This document shows positions 20,582 to 30,934 of a stretch of 64,000 nt of DNA, piece after piece. The DNA lies in NCBI RefSeq assembly GCF_000235365.1, contig NC_016450.1, positions 1,426,001 to 1,490,000 of the forward strand, written 5' to 3'. A model generated the notes under the pieces. It was not told where the DNA came from. It worked only from the letters and a program-made list of their open reading frames with translations, and ran no database searches. The stretch is from Eremothecium cymbalariae DBVPG#7215 (lineage: Eukaryota > Ascomycota > Saccharomycetes > Saccharomycetales > Saccharomycetaceae). Every line of letters starts with the position of its first letter. Position 1 is the stretch's first letter. The position numbers and the translations under genes were made by a program.

Positions 20582-21501
20582 TGTTTCTCCCCCTCGTCAT
20601 GGAAGGTTTTCCTCGAGCGATGTGATGTCTTGTGTTAGCTTACCCCAGAACGTTGTTTCCAGTGCTAACAAAAGGCCAACAAAGTAGGTTACACAAAACA
20701 ATATTTTACGCTCAGCTGCATAATTTGAATATTTACCTCCTCTTTCCAGCTTTTAAGATCTAAAGTGGGGGGCGCACTTTTTTAAATATCTCTTGGGCAA
20801 TAATATTGATCCATTTTTCCTCTCATCCGTCAGTCTCAACGTCTAATGAAAAAGTCCGAAGGAATTTTTGCGAAAAGAAACCGTCACAAAACGGATAATT
20901 TCTCTTACGTATAGATCAATAGGATTTCAGAGGGCGATTCATTTAACATTTTTGTAGCTCTTGAGGGCTGGTAGAGGCTCTTTCATTTACGGTCGGGTGC
21001 GATGTCAGATTTCCGTCGCGATGACTGCATGATTTTTTGTGTCAGCGATCTGTCAGTTCAGACGTTTTCGTTCAATCTCCCTAATGATAAAACAGTATAT
21101 AAAGGATACATTCGATTACAATTGAACACCTGTATCGCTCACCTCTGAACTCCCTGGATCTAGAATCAGGCAGTATCTAAGAAGAGTGGTCCAAGAATAC
21201 GAAGGGTAGTTAATATCTATACCAAACATCAACCAATATACAACGGAATTAGACGTCTTTCTCCTCAAATAATTCAAAACTAGATTGACAAAAGCAAATA
21301 CATATAGAGGAAAAATCTACAAAAAAAACAGTGATCAATCAATCAATCAATCAATCAATCAACTAATCAATCAAAATATTTAACCATATAAAGTACTAAC
21401 AACTAACGGTATTAATTACCTTCAAATTTCTTATCACTTCATTATTCAAATTTGTTTCTTAGTTAAGAAAAAAGAGGGACAAAACAATATAGATATAGAC
21501 A
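20582..21501 (+). promoter_or_regulatory. Upstream region of PES4/MIP6 gene
   Basis: This 920-bp region contains GTCACAAAA at 20883-20891, an exact match to the middle sporulation element gNCRCAAAW bound by Ndt80. A tetranucleotide tract (ATCA)n lies at 21334-21374, within the likely 5' leader. PES4 and MIP6 are meiotically induced in S. cerevisiae, so the element is plausible. It lies about 610 bp from the ATG, however, which is far for a yeast site. Confidence 0.4.
21334..21374. repeat. (ATCA)n tetranucleotide repeat
   Basis: About ten near-perfect ATCA units, with one interruption near 21361-21364, lie about 130 bp upstream of the PES4/MIP6-like start. Confidence 0.9.
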
Positions 21502-23547
21502 ATGACATCATCTGAGGCCAATTCTGCGACTCCGTTGAACTCAATTTCTTTGAATGTTCAGCGGCAGTCTAACATTCAAGATAAATCCATGCCTCATCAC
21601 AGTATTGCCAACAATATTGTAAAGCATGTTAAAATCACTATCAATAACCATGATGTATTGCCAGGTGAAGAAGATGATGACGAAGACGATGAAGACAATA
21701 AGGATGAGGAAGGGTTTACGACTGACGTTGCCAAAGTCGAAAAAAACGAAAGCAGATCTATTTCATCTCAATCGACAAGTTCTTCAGGTACCGATGGAAC
21801 TGACATTGTCAAGTTAGGCAGATCGAAGGACTCTCCAACATTAACTAGCAAAAAATTGGTAGCATTATTCATTGGTGACTTGGATGAAAAAGTCACTGAA
21901 AAGAATCTAAGGGATACATTCAACAAGTTTGACTCTTTTGTCTCTGCTAAGATTTGCATTGATTCCAATACCAAAAAGTCACTTGGATATGGCTACTTGA
22001 ATTTTTCAAATGAAGAGGATGCTGAGAGGGTTATCGAAGAGTTTAACTATATTCCAATTTTTGGCAGAGAGGTGAGGATTATGCCCTCGTTGAGAAATTC
22101 TTTCTACCGTAAAAATATTGGTACGAATGTTTTCTTTTCTAATTTACCCTTGGAGAACTTGGCGCTAACAACAAGAGTATTCTATGATGCGTTTAAAAAG
22201 TATGGCAAGATTCTCTCGTGTAAATTAGATAGGAGAAAAAATATTGGATTTGTTTACTTTGAGAAGGATTCTTCAGCTAAGCAGGCAATTGCAGAATATA
22301 ATGGGAAGCAATTCTATGGTAATAACATTTTGTGTGGTATCCATTTTGATAGAAACGTTAGAAAGTCACCTGAATTTGAAAAGAGAAAGGCAAGATTAGA
22401 GGATATGACGCTAGTAAAGGAGAGCCTAGTCATGGATAATAATCAAGAAATCCCTTCCGGTTCCAAAATGAAGGGTCCTCATCCAAATGCTGTCTTCATA
22501 AAGAATTTGCCATTGAACTCGGATTCAGATTTATTACTAGACTATTTTTCTCAAATTGGTCCCGTGAAGTCTATTTTCACGTCCAATGTTTCGAAACTAA
22601 ATTCTGCATGGGCTTTCATTACATTTAAGAAAGGAAGCGATGCACAAGATGCTATTGATAGTTTAAACCATAGTCAATTATTAGGCAGGACCATTGAACT
22701 ATCTAGGGCACAAAAAAACTTTCAATCTGACATTGATGCAGCTAACGCAGGAACTGGAAACACTGGTGGTTCAATTAAATCTGCAGACTCTGAAGGAAGC
22801 TCATCACAACACAATTCATCTTACAAGCTAACAGTATATCTAAGCAGTTTGAGTTCTATCTGTAGCGAGCAATTTTTACAATGTTTCTGTGCGGAGGAAA
22901 GAATCAAGACTAAGAGAATATCCATTCGTTTCTATGACGAGGACACTCTGACTTTCTCCGGATTTGTTCAGTGTCAGACGAGAAACGACGCCAATAGATT
23001 ATTCGAATTATTAAATGATAAGTTGCTAGGCGACTCAACTGTGAAAGCTTCATGGAAACCGTCCAAAGAAGCTAAACCCATCAATACCGCAGTCACTACC
23101 GTTCCAACGGCCTCTCATTTAAAGTTACAACAAAGTCATAAAAAGGCAACAACTCCGGTTAACATCCGTAGAGAACCATACATCTACAGAGCTCCTGCTC
23201 CAGAATATAGAGGCTATAACCCTCTGAAAAATAAATTGCTACAGCAGCAAGTATTGATGGCTCCGATGAATGTAAAAGCAGTCGTTAAAGACCCAAATGC
23301 AAAGGAAACTTTGGTAGCCTTAAAAAAGGAAGTGAGAAGATACATTGACTTCTTGAAATTCCCATTGGCTACGAGAGAGCAGAATCTAAGCATAATAAGC
23401 AAGTATATTCTAGAAGTCTTCTATCAGAATAGGGTTGAAGCCATCACAAGGGTGCTATTAATGAAACAAAACCACAACTACTTTGAGAGACAATTCCAAG
23501 AGCAGGTGGAAGAATCAATTGCTCAATTGGGGCTAGAAGGGAGGTAG
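21502..23547 (+). CDS. Four-RRM RNA-binding protein, single orthologue of PES4 and MIP6
   Basis: Poly(A)-binding-protein-like RNA-binding protein of 681 aa. S. cerevisiae Pes4 and Mip6 are duplicates of this gene; they act in translational control and protection of meiotic mRNAs, and Mip6 binds the export factor Mex67. Four RRMs are visible: about residues 119-195 (LFIGDLDEKVT, YGYLNF), 208-280 (VFFSNLPLEN, IGFVYF), 329-405 (VFIKNLPLNS, AWAFITF) and 442-520 (divergent, VYLSSLSSI). An acidic stretch lies near residues 55-70. The C-terminal helical segment (about 605-681) is conserved in the family. The start is ATG at 21502. The neighbour YSC84/LSB3 matches both PES4-LSB3 and MIP6-YSC84 in S. 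cerevisiae. Confidence 0.92.
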   Translation: MTSSEANSATPLNSISLNVQRQSNIQDKSMPHHSIANNIVKHVKITINNHDVLPGEEDDDEDDEDNKDEEGFTTDVAKVEKNESRSISSQSTSSSGTDGTDIVKLGRSKDSPTLTSKKLVALFIGDLDEKVTEKNLRDTFNKFDSFVSAKICIDSNTKKSLGYGYLNFSNEEDAERVIEEFNYIPIFGREVRIMPSLRNSFYRKNIGTNVFFSNLPLENLALTTRVFYDAFKKYGKILSCKLDRRKNIGFVYFEKDSSAKQAIAEYNGKQFYGNNILCGIHFDRNVRKSPEFEKRKARLEDMTLVKESLVMDNNQEIPSGSKMKGPHPNAVFIKNLPLNSDSDLLLDYFSQIGPVKSIFTSNVSKLNSAWAFITFKKGSDAQDAIDSLNHSQLLGRTIELSRAQKNFQSDIDAANAGTGNTGGSIKSADSEGSSSQHNSSYKLTVYLSSLSSICSEQFLQCFCAEERIKTKRISIRFYDEDTLTFSGFVQCQTRNDANRLFELLNDKLLGDSTVKASWKPSKEAKPINTAVTTVPTASHLKLQQSHKKATTPVNIRREPYIYRAPAPEYRGYNPLKNKLLQQQVLMAPMNVKAVVKDPNAKETLVALKKEVRRYIDFLKFPLATREQNLSIISKYILEVFYQNRVEAITRVLLMKQNHNYFERQFQEQVEESIAQLGLEGR

Positions 23548-23886
23548 ATAGACATTTTTTTTTTTTAATAAGCAAAGAGGAAGGAAAGCTGAACTCATGG
23601 TTAATCAGAAATTATAACCTATATTGGTCATATTACGTTTTAACTTTGAGATCTTAATTTCCCCTTTGACGGACAGAAAAAAACCGTTATAGCTATTTTT
23701 TAGGTAATTTTAGAAAGTCATCAAAAAAACATAAAAAATAAAAAATATTGCTTCTATGAACTAAAACAATATATTCACAATCTGTTTCTCCTACACGAAA
23801 GATTTCCGCTAGAAGTACATTCCTTGAAAGGAATAATTATTAATCAAACAGCGTGTCAACTACTATAGAACTAAGATTGACGACCG
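23548..23886. other. Convergent intergenic region
   Basis: A 339-bp AT-rich stretch between two convergent stops, with a T10 run just after the first. I see no gene in it. Confidence 0.5.
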
Positions 23887-25447
23887 TTAAACAAGTTCGA
23901 CGTAGTTAGCAGGAAATATACCTTCTTGACCATTGACCCTACCTGTCCACCAATCATCTTGGGAATTAGACTTTTTCAATATTGCGATAACATCACCAGT
24001 TCTAAATGGTAAATCACCATCTTGTTCTCCTTTGAAGGTATATAATGCTACTGCTTTTGGAGTTCCAGAAGAAGGACGGTCACGAATAGAGGCCGAGTGT
24101 GATCCTTTACTTCCTGTATTTAGTAGACCAAAATCTGGTTTCTCTGAGGTTGGCCTAGATGGTGCGATTGAATCGTTGGGTTTACTAGAGTTCTGAAACC
24201 TTCCCGATAATGCACTTATATCGGCGCTGTATTCGTCATCAACCCCCCTAGATGAAGCCTTTTGGCGAGAACCTGAATTATTTTTAATCCTAGTTGAAGT
24301 AGTTCCCCTAGTAAAGTAGTCACTGCTATCGTCATCATCCAAATATCCGTCATAGCCTGGGCTATTATTTCTACCAGAGGCATTACGATTTGTAGGTAAC
24401 CCATAATCGTCATACTCACGATAATTGTCACGACTACCAGAATGGTAGTTGGAAGTACTTCTAAGTCCTCTTTGTCTTCTGTCAGCGCTCGAAGATTCCT
24501 GATCATTCGATTCAAAGTTTGATGGAACATCACCATAGTAGTCTTCAGTGTAGCTGTCGGTACCATCAACAGAGGCACCGTCAGGCTTCCGTGGATTAAA
24601 TGCTCGCGCTCGAAGTACTCGGAATAGCGGATCAACACTCGGAGGAGCATTGACGAGACCAGAAAGTATCGCTTTAGTGGTACAAGAAGCACCGTAGAAC
24701 TTTCGGTTAGCATCCCTTCGTTCTATTATTATAGAACCTTCGACGGATACCCCCGCAAATAAACCTTTAGTCTTAGAGTATGAAAATATAGCCGCAACAC
24801 CACTTAAGGATGCAGTGGCCGCAGCTTCAGCATTCCTCCCCAGAGGCCCTGCAGCAACAGAAATATTACCACCTAAAGTAATAGACCCAGCTTGCGAAAA
24901 CGACTTGACCGCATCGGCTGTATTCAAAATAAAAACAAAGTCGGTCAACTCGACACCAACCATACCACCTGCCCCCGCTCCTGCCATAGCAATCGCTGAC
25001 GGTGGACTCCACCCACCATCTGGAAGCCTAGCAACAATCACTCCGGAACCAGCCCTACCACTGAACAAAAACCCTGCCTTTAGAACAGTTATAATAGCAA
25101 GCCCCTTGGCATTTTTGAGAATATGAGGTGGAATCACCTCATCGGTCCCAAGCACCTGGTTAGGCTTAACAAACGACGCTAACACCTTAGCTGCCTTCCT
25201 AATGTCAAATAATCCCCGTCAGTACTCTCAATAAAAACCAAAAAGTCCTGTAATATAATGCGACATGCTGATCTGTCGGAGACACTTCACCTCCAATCCT
25301 CCGCCGTTATAAAACCTCCTCGTTATATTTTACTTTTATAACAGTTTCTTCAACAGCGATTACCGGACTCAAAATACTTTATACCCATAGATGCACATAC
25401 TTAGTCTCATTTTTTAACGATCTTGGAACGGGATTATTGATACCCAT
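23887..25447 (-). CDS. SYLF-SH3 actin-patch protein Ysc84/Lsb3, spliced
   Basis: Actin-binding and lipid-binding endocytic protein that interacts with Las17; single orthologue of the pair YSC84 and LSB3. CDS is complement(join(23887..25198,25401..25447)), 452 aa. Exon 1 encodes MGINNPVPRSLKNET plus two bases of a Lys codon, and splicing restores the family N-terminus ...KKAAKVLASFV. The SYLF domain (residues about 20-230) contains KGLAIITVLKAGFLFSGRAG and GAGAGGMVGVELTDFVF. A Ser/Asp-rich linker follows. The C-terminal SH3 has ALYTF, GDLPFRTGDVI, DDWWTGR and PANYVEL. Without exon 1 the frame has only an internal Met, so the spliced model is preferred. S. cerevisiae paralogues also carry an intron near this position, to my knowledge. 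Confidence 0.94.
25199..25400 (-). other. Spliceosomal intron of YSC84/LSB3 gene
   Basis: The 202-nt intron starts with canonical GTATGT (25400-25395) and ends in TTAG. The best branch-point candidate is TACTGAC (25224-25218), one base off TACTAAC, 19 nt before the acceptor. Splicing joins AA to G to make a Lys codon. Confidence 0.88.
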
Positions 25448-25667
25448 TTTAGATCCACTGTTAACCGATTTATTGATTCTAAATCCGTTCTTAATCGGTG
25501 TTCATCACAGGAATTGCAAGAGTTTGGTAAACTAATGTATTTTTTATAGGGGCGTTCTTTAGGCATTTTCGAAAAATAAAAAACCCCATTACCAGATCAA
25601 AAGAATTCGTCTAGGGGCTTAGTAACTCGATATTTGGGTGAATAAAGACCAAAGTTAGAGCGGTACA

Positions 25668-26849
25668 ATGTCAGATTGGTGGTTAAATGCTTGCTTTGAT
25701 GCTTACGACAAGGCCAGGCAGACGATAGAGGAAGTAGGAGTAAGTGCAGCGGAGTCCGCTAGTTATGTTTATGCATTTACGAAAGATGCATGGAAGGAGA
25801 TCGCTATTAAGGGGAATAAAGGAAATGGAGAAGGGGTAATGGATGTAGACAGAGTCATCAGAGAATTGAGTGGAACGGCGGCTCCGGATGCATTTGAGAG
25901 GTATCATGGTTTCGTGTTTGAGAAGGTTGTTGGTATTTCTCAAAATCGGGTTGTTAGATTTGGGCTTGGGGTCACAGCTTTGGGGGTTTTATTATTTGCT
26001 GTGAATAAGTTTGTTATCCCCGAGTTAGGTACGCACATCGAGAATGATAGAGAAGTGGTACTTGTAGTTGGAGAGATGTCAGACCCTATTACGAGATCTT
26101 TGGTTTACGATTTATATAGACGGGGATTTATTGTGTTTATTTGTACTACCAAGCAGAATAAGCACCAAGGTTTAGAGGAGGAGGAGTATGAAAAAGTTCC
26201 TTCTCCATGGGATAAAGAAGATGGATTGTTCCATATAACTTCTTCTACAGAATGCCTATCGCAATTTATGGAATTTTTGCAGCAGGAAAACAAGCATTTA
26301 AGGGGTATTCTTGTGGTTCCTAATGTATGTTTTTATACATCTGGTATATTTACTAACATAACCTCGGCCCAATTGAGCGATGAGTTTGGTGTTAACTTTG
26401 TCAATATTTGGAGGGTTATAACCAACCTGTTACCCCAGTTCAATAATGCTTACAGAGACAAGCTGCAGGTTATTATATTTAATCCCTCGTTGTCGAAAAA
26501 TTTGAATATTCAATACCACTCCTTAGAATTCCTTATTTCTTCAATGATGGAAACTTTGTATAATGTCATGAAGAATGAGTGTGGGCATCTTGCGGATGTC
26601 TACCAGTGTCATTTGGGTATTTTGAATGTGGCAGGCAATGCATCGAATTATAAATATTTGACAATTAACGGTGAACATATAACTACTTCATTATGCGAAC
26701 CGATCTATGAGTTGTTGATATCAAAAGGTCATATCTGGTTCCGTTTTAAGAGGTGGGTTCTAGGCAGTGTGTTGTACTGTGGGAAAGGATCCCGGATAGC
26801 GTGTTGGTTTAAAAATTTAGCTCCCGTCTGGTTATTGGAACTCCTTTGA
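25668..26849 (+). CDS. YSC83: Ysc83-type mitochondrial protein of unknown function
   Basis: This 393-aa protein matches S. cerevisiae Ysc83 (385 aa), a mitochondrial protein of unknown role whose expression rises in meiosis, in the DUF1776 family. It starts MSDWWLNACFDAYDKARQTI. One hydrophobic segment near residues 95-118 (VRFGLGVTALGVLLFAVNKF) looks like a membrane anchor. The part after it has a Rossmann-like look (VVLVVGEMSDPITRSLVYDL), which fits a degenerate short-chain dehydrogenase fold; that is an inference. The order YSC84-YSC83-ARG4-DED81 is as on S. cerevisiae chromosome VIII. Confidence 0.9.
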   Translation: MSDWWLNACFDAYDKARQTIEEVGVSAAESASYVYAFTKDAWKEIAIKGNKGNGEGVMDVDRVIRELSGTAAPDAFERYHGFVFEKVVGISQNRVVRFGLGVTALGVLLFAVNKFVIPELGTHIENDREVVLVVGEMSDPITRSLVYDLYRRGFIVFICTTKQNKHQGLEEEEYEKVPSPWDKEDGLFHITSSTECLSQFMEFLQQENKHLRGILVVPNVCFYTSGIFTNITSAQLSDEFGVNFVNIWRVITNLLPQFNNAYRDKLQVIIFNPSLSKNLNIQYHSLEFLISSMMETLYNVMKNECGHLADVYQCHLGILNVAGNASNYKYLTINGEHITTSLCEPIYELLISKGHIWFRFKRWVLGSVLYCGKGSRIACWFKNLAPVWLLELL

Positions 26850-27018
26850 TTCATACAAAATACATAGGTGTATTATCTGAGTATGGAGACCATGGTTTTT
26901 TATTCTTTTTACTATGTATTATTTGTACCGCTATCGTGTCATCACTCTGTTTAGTTCCTACTAGTTATACCAAAATTTTATAAGGCTAAATTTTTATGTA
27001 TAAAAAATTGTTTGGCTA

Positions 27019-28431
27019 TTATAATAGTTTTAATTGTATATTATTAAGCTCTGACTCTATATTATCCAACTGTCTCAATACAGCCACTTTTGCAGTACCA
27101 CCAATAGCATTCCGCTTTTCTACCGACTTCTCAAAATCATAGATATCGAAAACATCGGACTCAAACCTGGCATCAATAGCTTTATACTGCTCTAAAGTCA
27201 ACTTGTCGATACCAGATAGTTGCAGTTTTTCTGCTAACGCAACGCATTGCCCAGATATGTGGTGAGTTTCTCTAAAAGGAATACCCTTCATCACTAAATA
27301 ATCCGCTAAATCAGTTGCCAACATATCAACTGTTAAAGCCTTGCGCATGGCCTGCTCGTTTACAGACAACGTTGAAATAACGCCGGTAGCGATCAAACAT
27401 GAGTGCTCAACTGTGGTTAAACAATCAAATAATGGCTCTTTATCCTCTTGCAGATCCTTATTATAAGTAGATGGGATCGAATTACAGGTCATTAGAAACC
27501 CAGACAACTGACCAAACACTCTTCCAGATTTCCCTCGTAATAATTCTAAGGAATCAGGATTTTTCTTTTGTGGCATCAAAGATGAGCCCGTTGAATAAGC
27601 ATCTGCTAAATTAATAAAGCCAAATTCGGCAGTCGAATAAATAATCAAATCTTCGGCAAATCTAGATATATGATTCATGAATAGAGAGCCCCAAAACATA
27701 ATTTCAATAACAAAGTCGCGATCAGACACAGCTACCAACGAATTTCCAATAATACCGTTGAAACCGAGTTGTTCAGCAAGATATTTTCTATCAATCCCAT
27801 AAGGATGACCTGCGAGAGCACCAGCACCCAAAGGTGACTGGTTCAGCCTCTCCACAACTTGCCTGAGTCTGTTATAATCTTCCGTAAAGTACGTTGCGTA
27901 ACACGACAACCAATGCGACCATCTAATCGGTTGTGCTCTTTGTAAATGGGTATATCCAGGCATTAGGACATCGACCTCTTCTCTAGCCCTATTAATCAGC
28001 ACTCTAATAAAACTAGAAACTGCAGGTAAGATCTTTTCGTTCAATATTTCCCTACAGTAGATTCTCATATCAGTAGCTACTTGATCATTGCGCGATCTCC
28101 CTGTATGCACCTTCCCTGCCACAGCCGTGCCGATAAGTTCGCCCAATCTTCTTTCATTGGCAGTGTGTATATCCTCATCATCTGGATGTTCCTCAAACTT
28201 ACCGCTGCTCCATTCAGATTCAATTTCCAGCAATCCTTTGTGAATTAGTGACAGCTCCTCAACATCTAATAAGCCTATTTTATGCAACCCTTCGGTATAC
28301 ACCTTAGTTCCTAATAAATCAGCCTTGCACATTTTAGAGTCATAAGGAAGGGAAGCATTATAAAAATGCATTAATGGATCGGTCTTCCCCGTAAACCTGC
28401 CACCCCATAGTTTCTGTTTTTTGGTTGACAT
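27019..28431 (-). CDS. ARG4: Argininosuccinate lyase
   Basis: Last step of arginine biosynthesis: splits argininosuccinate into arginine and fumarate in the cytosol, as a homotetramer. The 470-aa product is of the expected length (S. cerevisiae 463). It opens with [15 protein letters not shown] and carries [11 protein letters not shown]. The superfamily signature [12 protein letters not shown] near residue 282 holds the catalytic Ser loop. [13 protein letters not shown] contains the conserved His region. Start is ATG at 28431. Two Gcn4-type sites lie 180-205 bp upstream. The gene is convergent with YSC83 and runs in the same direction as DED81, about 590 bp downstream of it. Confidence 0.98.
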   Translation of the reverse strand: MSTKKQKLWGGRFTGKTDPLMHFYNASLPYDSKMCKADLLGTKVYTEGLHKIGLLDVEELSLIHKGLLEIESEWSSGKFEEHPDDEDIHTANERRLGELIGTAVAGKVHTGRSRNDQVATDMRIYCREILNEKILPAVSSFIRVLINRAREEVDVLMPGYTHLQRAQPIRWSHWLSCYATYFTEDYNRLRQVVERLNQSPLGAGALAGHPYGIDRKYLAEQLGFNGIIGNSLVAVSDRDFVIEIMFWGSLFMNHISRFAEDLIIYSTAEFGFINLADAYSTGSSLMPQKKNPDSLELLRGKSGRVFGQLSGFLMTCNSIPSTYNKDLQEDKEPLFDCLTTVEHSCLIATGVISTLSVNEQAMRKALTVDMLATDLADYLVMKGIPFRETHHISGQCVALAEKLQLSGIDKLTLEQYKAIDARFESDVFDIYDFEKSVEKRNAIGGTAKVAVLRQLDNIESELNNIQLKLL

Positions 28432-29017
28432 CGTTTTAATATTCCTTTCTATTTCTTATAGCGAGATATGTTGTTTACCAATTGTATGTTCGCAAATGCA
28501 AATTCGGTGAAGTCTTCCTTTATATACTGCAAACTAACGCAAGTCCCAGAATAAGTCTTTAATAGAATTGACCAACATTCACCAGATACCAGTGCTTAAC
28601 AAAGCATATGGTGATGAGTCAAAGAACGAGTATATGAGTCAACGTTCAAATTTATCTTATTACACCCGAACACCAGGAATGGGCTTACGTGAAGGGCTTT
28701 CCAAGGCAAGATTCCATATACTAATCCCTTAGTATTGTTCATATAACCCACTATTTGATCTGAAGTGATTACTGCCTTGTCCGGTTTCACAAGTAACGTA
28801 TATACATATATATATAAGCTAAGACCAAGTAGGACAAACAGTTATGTTAAAATGCGCGTGTTAGCCAAGAATATTAAGCTTAGAACACGTAACCAGATAT
28901 CTCCGTAAATATAGTTTATATACCTCATCAAACTATAGTAGTCATAACAGGTTGAATAAGAAAAATAATCGGTGGAATAAGGAAATGTTCACTCAAAGTC
29001 TACTGAACTGCCTTCAA
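28432..29017 (-). promoter_or_regulatory. ARG4 promoter region
   Basis: This 586-bp interval holds the two Gcn4 sites annotated separately and a TA-rich run near 28800-28815. The remainder is the 3' flank of DED81. I see no gene in it. Confidence 0.6.
28615..28641. promoter_or_regulatory. Two Gcn4/AP-1 sites upstream of ARG4
   Basis: TGAGTCA at 28615-28621 and again at 28635-28641, 20 bp apart and about 184-204 bp upstream of the ARG4 ATG. Gcn4 binds TGASTCA and activates arginine genes during amino-acid starvation in S. cerevisiae. Confidence 0.85.
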
Positions 29018-30679
29018 TTATGGTTTACATCTTCCAGAGAAGCGTGGATATAAGGAACAGTCTCTAACAGTAAATCTATCACATAACCATGCCAATATAC
29101 GTTCAGTGCCGATACCGTATCCACCATGAGGACAAGTACCATATCTACGTTGGTCAACGAACCAGTAATAGGCCGAGGCGTCAATACCTTCACGTGTAAA
29201 TCCAGCCATTAACTCTTCAGTAGACTCTATTCTCATGGAACCACCAGTGATCTCACCGACAGTTGGCATTAGCACGTCAACAGACTCCGTAACACGAGGA
29301 TCATCAGCACAACGTTTCATGTAAAAGGACTTAATGGCAACTGGGAATTTAGTCAATAGAATTGGAACACCGATGGTATCAGTCATCTTCCTTTCGGCTG
29401 CTTCAGCAATATCATCGCCGAACTTGAACTCTTCGTTTTCCTCATTCTTGATACCATGTTCATTCAACCAAGTTATGGCATCCTTGTATTCCAATCTCAT
29501 GAATGGCATTTGAGGTGCCTTGAAGTCTGGGTTCAACTGCTTAATTAGTGGACCAGCAACACTGTCCTCTAATACATATTGTACAGTACTTGTAATGAGA
29601 CGTTCAATATGTGTCAACAAATCCTCAAAGTCTAGGAATGCCAATTCTCCCTCGATGTGGGTGTATTCAGACAAGTGCCTTCTTGTGTGAGACTTCTCTG
29701 CACGGAATGACTCTTGGATACAATAAACATCTCCTAAAGAAGACAAACAAGTCTCCAAGTATAACTGAGAAGATTGAGTCAAAAATGCCTCCTCGCCATA
29801 GTAGTCCAATTTAAACAATGTAGAACCGCCTTCAACCTGGGTTTGAACCATGCATGGTGGTGTGACCTCAGTTAGGCCTTCCTCATCAAATACGCGACGG
29901 AAAGCTTTCAACAAAGCAGCACGGACCTTCATCACAGCAGATAAAGTCTCACCTCTCAACATTAAATGTCTTTGGTCTAATAACAGAGACGGATCGGCGC
30001 CCTCCTGCACTCTATTAGTAAATGCATCGTCACCAGCCGGAGCTAATCCAACTATTTCGTAATAATCAACATCCAATTCGACACCACCTGGTGCAGTCTT
30101 GCCATCTGGCAACTTTCTTACTGTACCATACAACTTCACAGTAGATTCTAATGTAAGCGTGCCGGTTTGGTACGCTTTGGCCAGGTCACCAGACAGAACA
30201 GCCTGCAGATAGCCGGTTCCGTCTCTTAGAACAACAAACCCAACAGACTTGCTCAAACGTAACCTATGAATCCAACCACAAACCTTGACCCTCTCATCAA
30301 CAGCACTATAACACCTCCCAATCTTCATACTACGTGCCTTCGGCAAAGACAAATCCTCCTTAATCGTAATATTCATCAACTCCAACCTCTTCGCCACATC
30401 CTTTGCATCCTGCTCCTTTTTCTTTTTATCCTGATCCTCCTGCTTAGCTGCTTTCTTCTTCAACCCTTCAGCACCCTTCCGTGCTTTCTTCAGAGCAGAA
30501 GCACTAATTTCAACATAACCACCATCCGTATCCTCATCCTTCTTATACACTAGCAGTTTTGGTTCGCTACCAGTCTGGTTCACAAACAACGCAAAAGCAC
30601 CGCTTTTAAATGGCTCTTCTTTTGTACCACTCACAGAGATATCATCCTTACCACTCGAATCGTTGATATACACCGACAT
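29018..30679 (-). CDS. DED81: Cytosolic asparaginyl-tRNA synthetase
   Basis: Class IIb synthetase that charges tRNA-Asn in the cytosol. The product is 553 aa, within a residue or so of S. cerevisiae Ded81. It has a fungal N-terminal extension with a Lys-rich helix (KKAAKQEDQDKKKKEQDAKD, about 80-100). An OB-fold anticodon-binding domain follows (VKVCGWIHRLR). The catalytic domain has motif 2 FRAEKSHTRRHLSEYTHIE and motif 3 GYGIGTERILAWLC. Start is ATG at 30679 (MSVYINDSS); the open frame extends upstream to a GTG at 30745, which lacks family support. It is divergent from the prolyl-tRNA synthetase gene across about 255 bp, as in S. cerevisiae (DED81-YHR020W). Confidence 0.98.
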   Translation of the reverse strand: MSVYINDSSGKDDISVSGTKEEPFKSGAFALFVNQTGSEPKLLVYKKDEDTDGGYVEISASALKKARKGAEGLKKKAAKQEDQDKKKKEQDAKDVAKRLELMNITIKEDLSLPKARSMKIGRCYSAVDERVKVCGWIHRLRLSKSVGFVVLRDGTGYLQAVLSGDLAKAYQTGTLTLESTVKLYGTVRKLPDGKTAPGGVELDVDYYEIVGLAPAGDDAFTNRVQEGADPSLLLDQRHLMLRGETLSAVMKVRAALLKAFRRVFDEEGLTEVTPPCMVQTQVEGGSTLFKLDYYGEEAFLTQSSQLYLETCLSSLGDVYCIQESFRAEKSHTRRHLSEYTHIEGELAFLDFEDLLTHIERLITSTVQYVLEDSVAGPLIKQLNPDFKAPQMPFMRLEYKDAITWLNEHGIKNEENEEFKFGDDIAEAAERKMTDTIGVPILLTKFPVAIKSFYMKRCADDPRVTESVDVLMPTVGEITGGSMRIESTEELMAGFTREGIDASAYYWFVDQRRYGTCPHGGYGIGTERILAWLCDRFTVRDCSLYPRFSGRCKP

Positions 30680-30934
30680 TGTAACCAATACCCTATCACT
30701 TGTGTAGCTTTTGTTCGATGAAGATATTGCGACTGAGATGACCACCGCGTTCCCAAACTTTAGAGGAGAGCAGCGTTTAAAAAATTTTTCTCAGCATACC
30801 CGGCGAATGTCAAATGACCTTGCTGATGTCAAAGTTGTTTAAATAAGAGATAGCGAAGTATTTCTCTTATTAGAGTCAGTTAGACATATAACGGAGGGTT
30901 TAAGAGTATAATAGGTTTTAGAGGTAGCCCTAGT

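Noticed and set aside
21334..21374. ATCA repeat considered as a CRISPR-like array
   Set aside because: Four-base units without spacers in a eukaryotic genome; a simple microsatellite.
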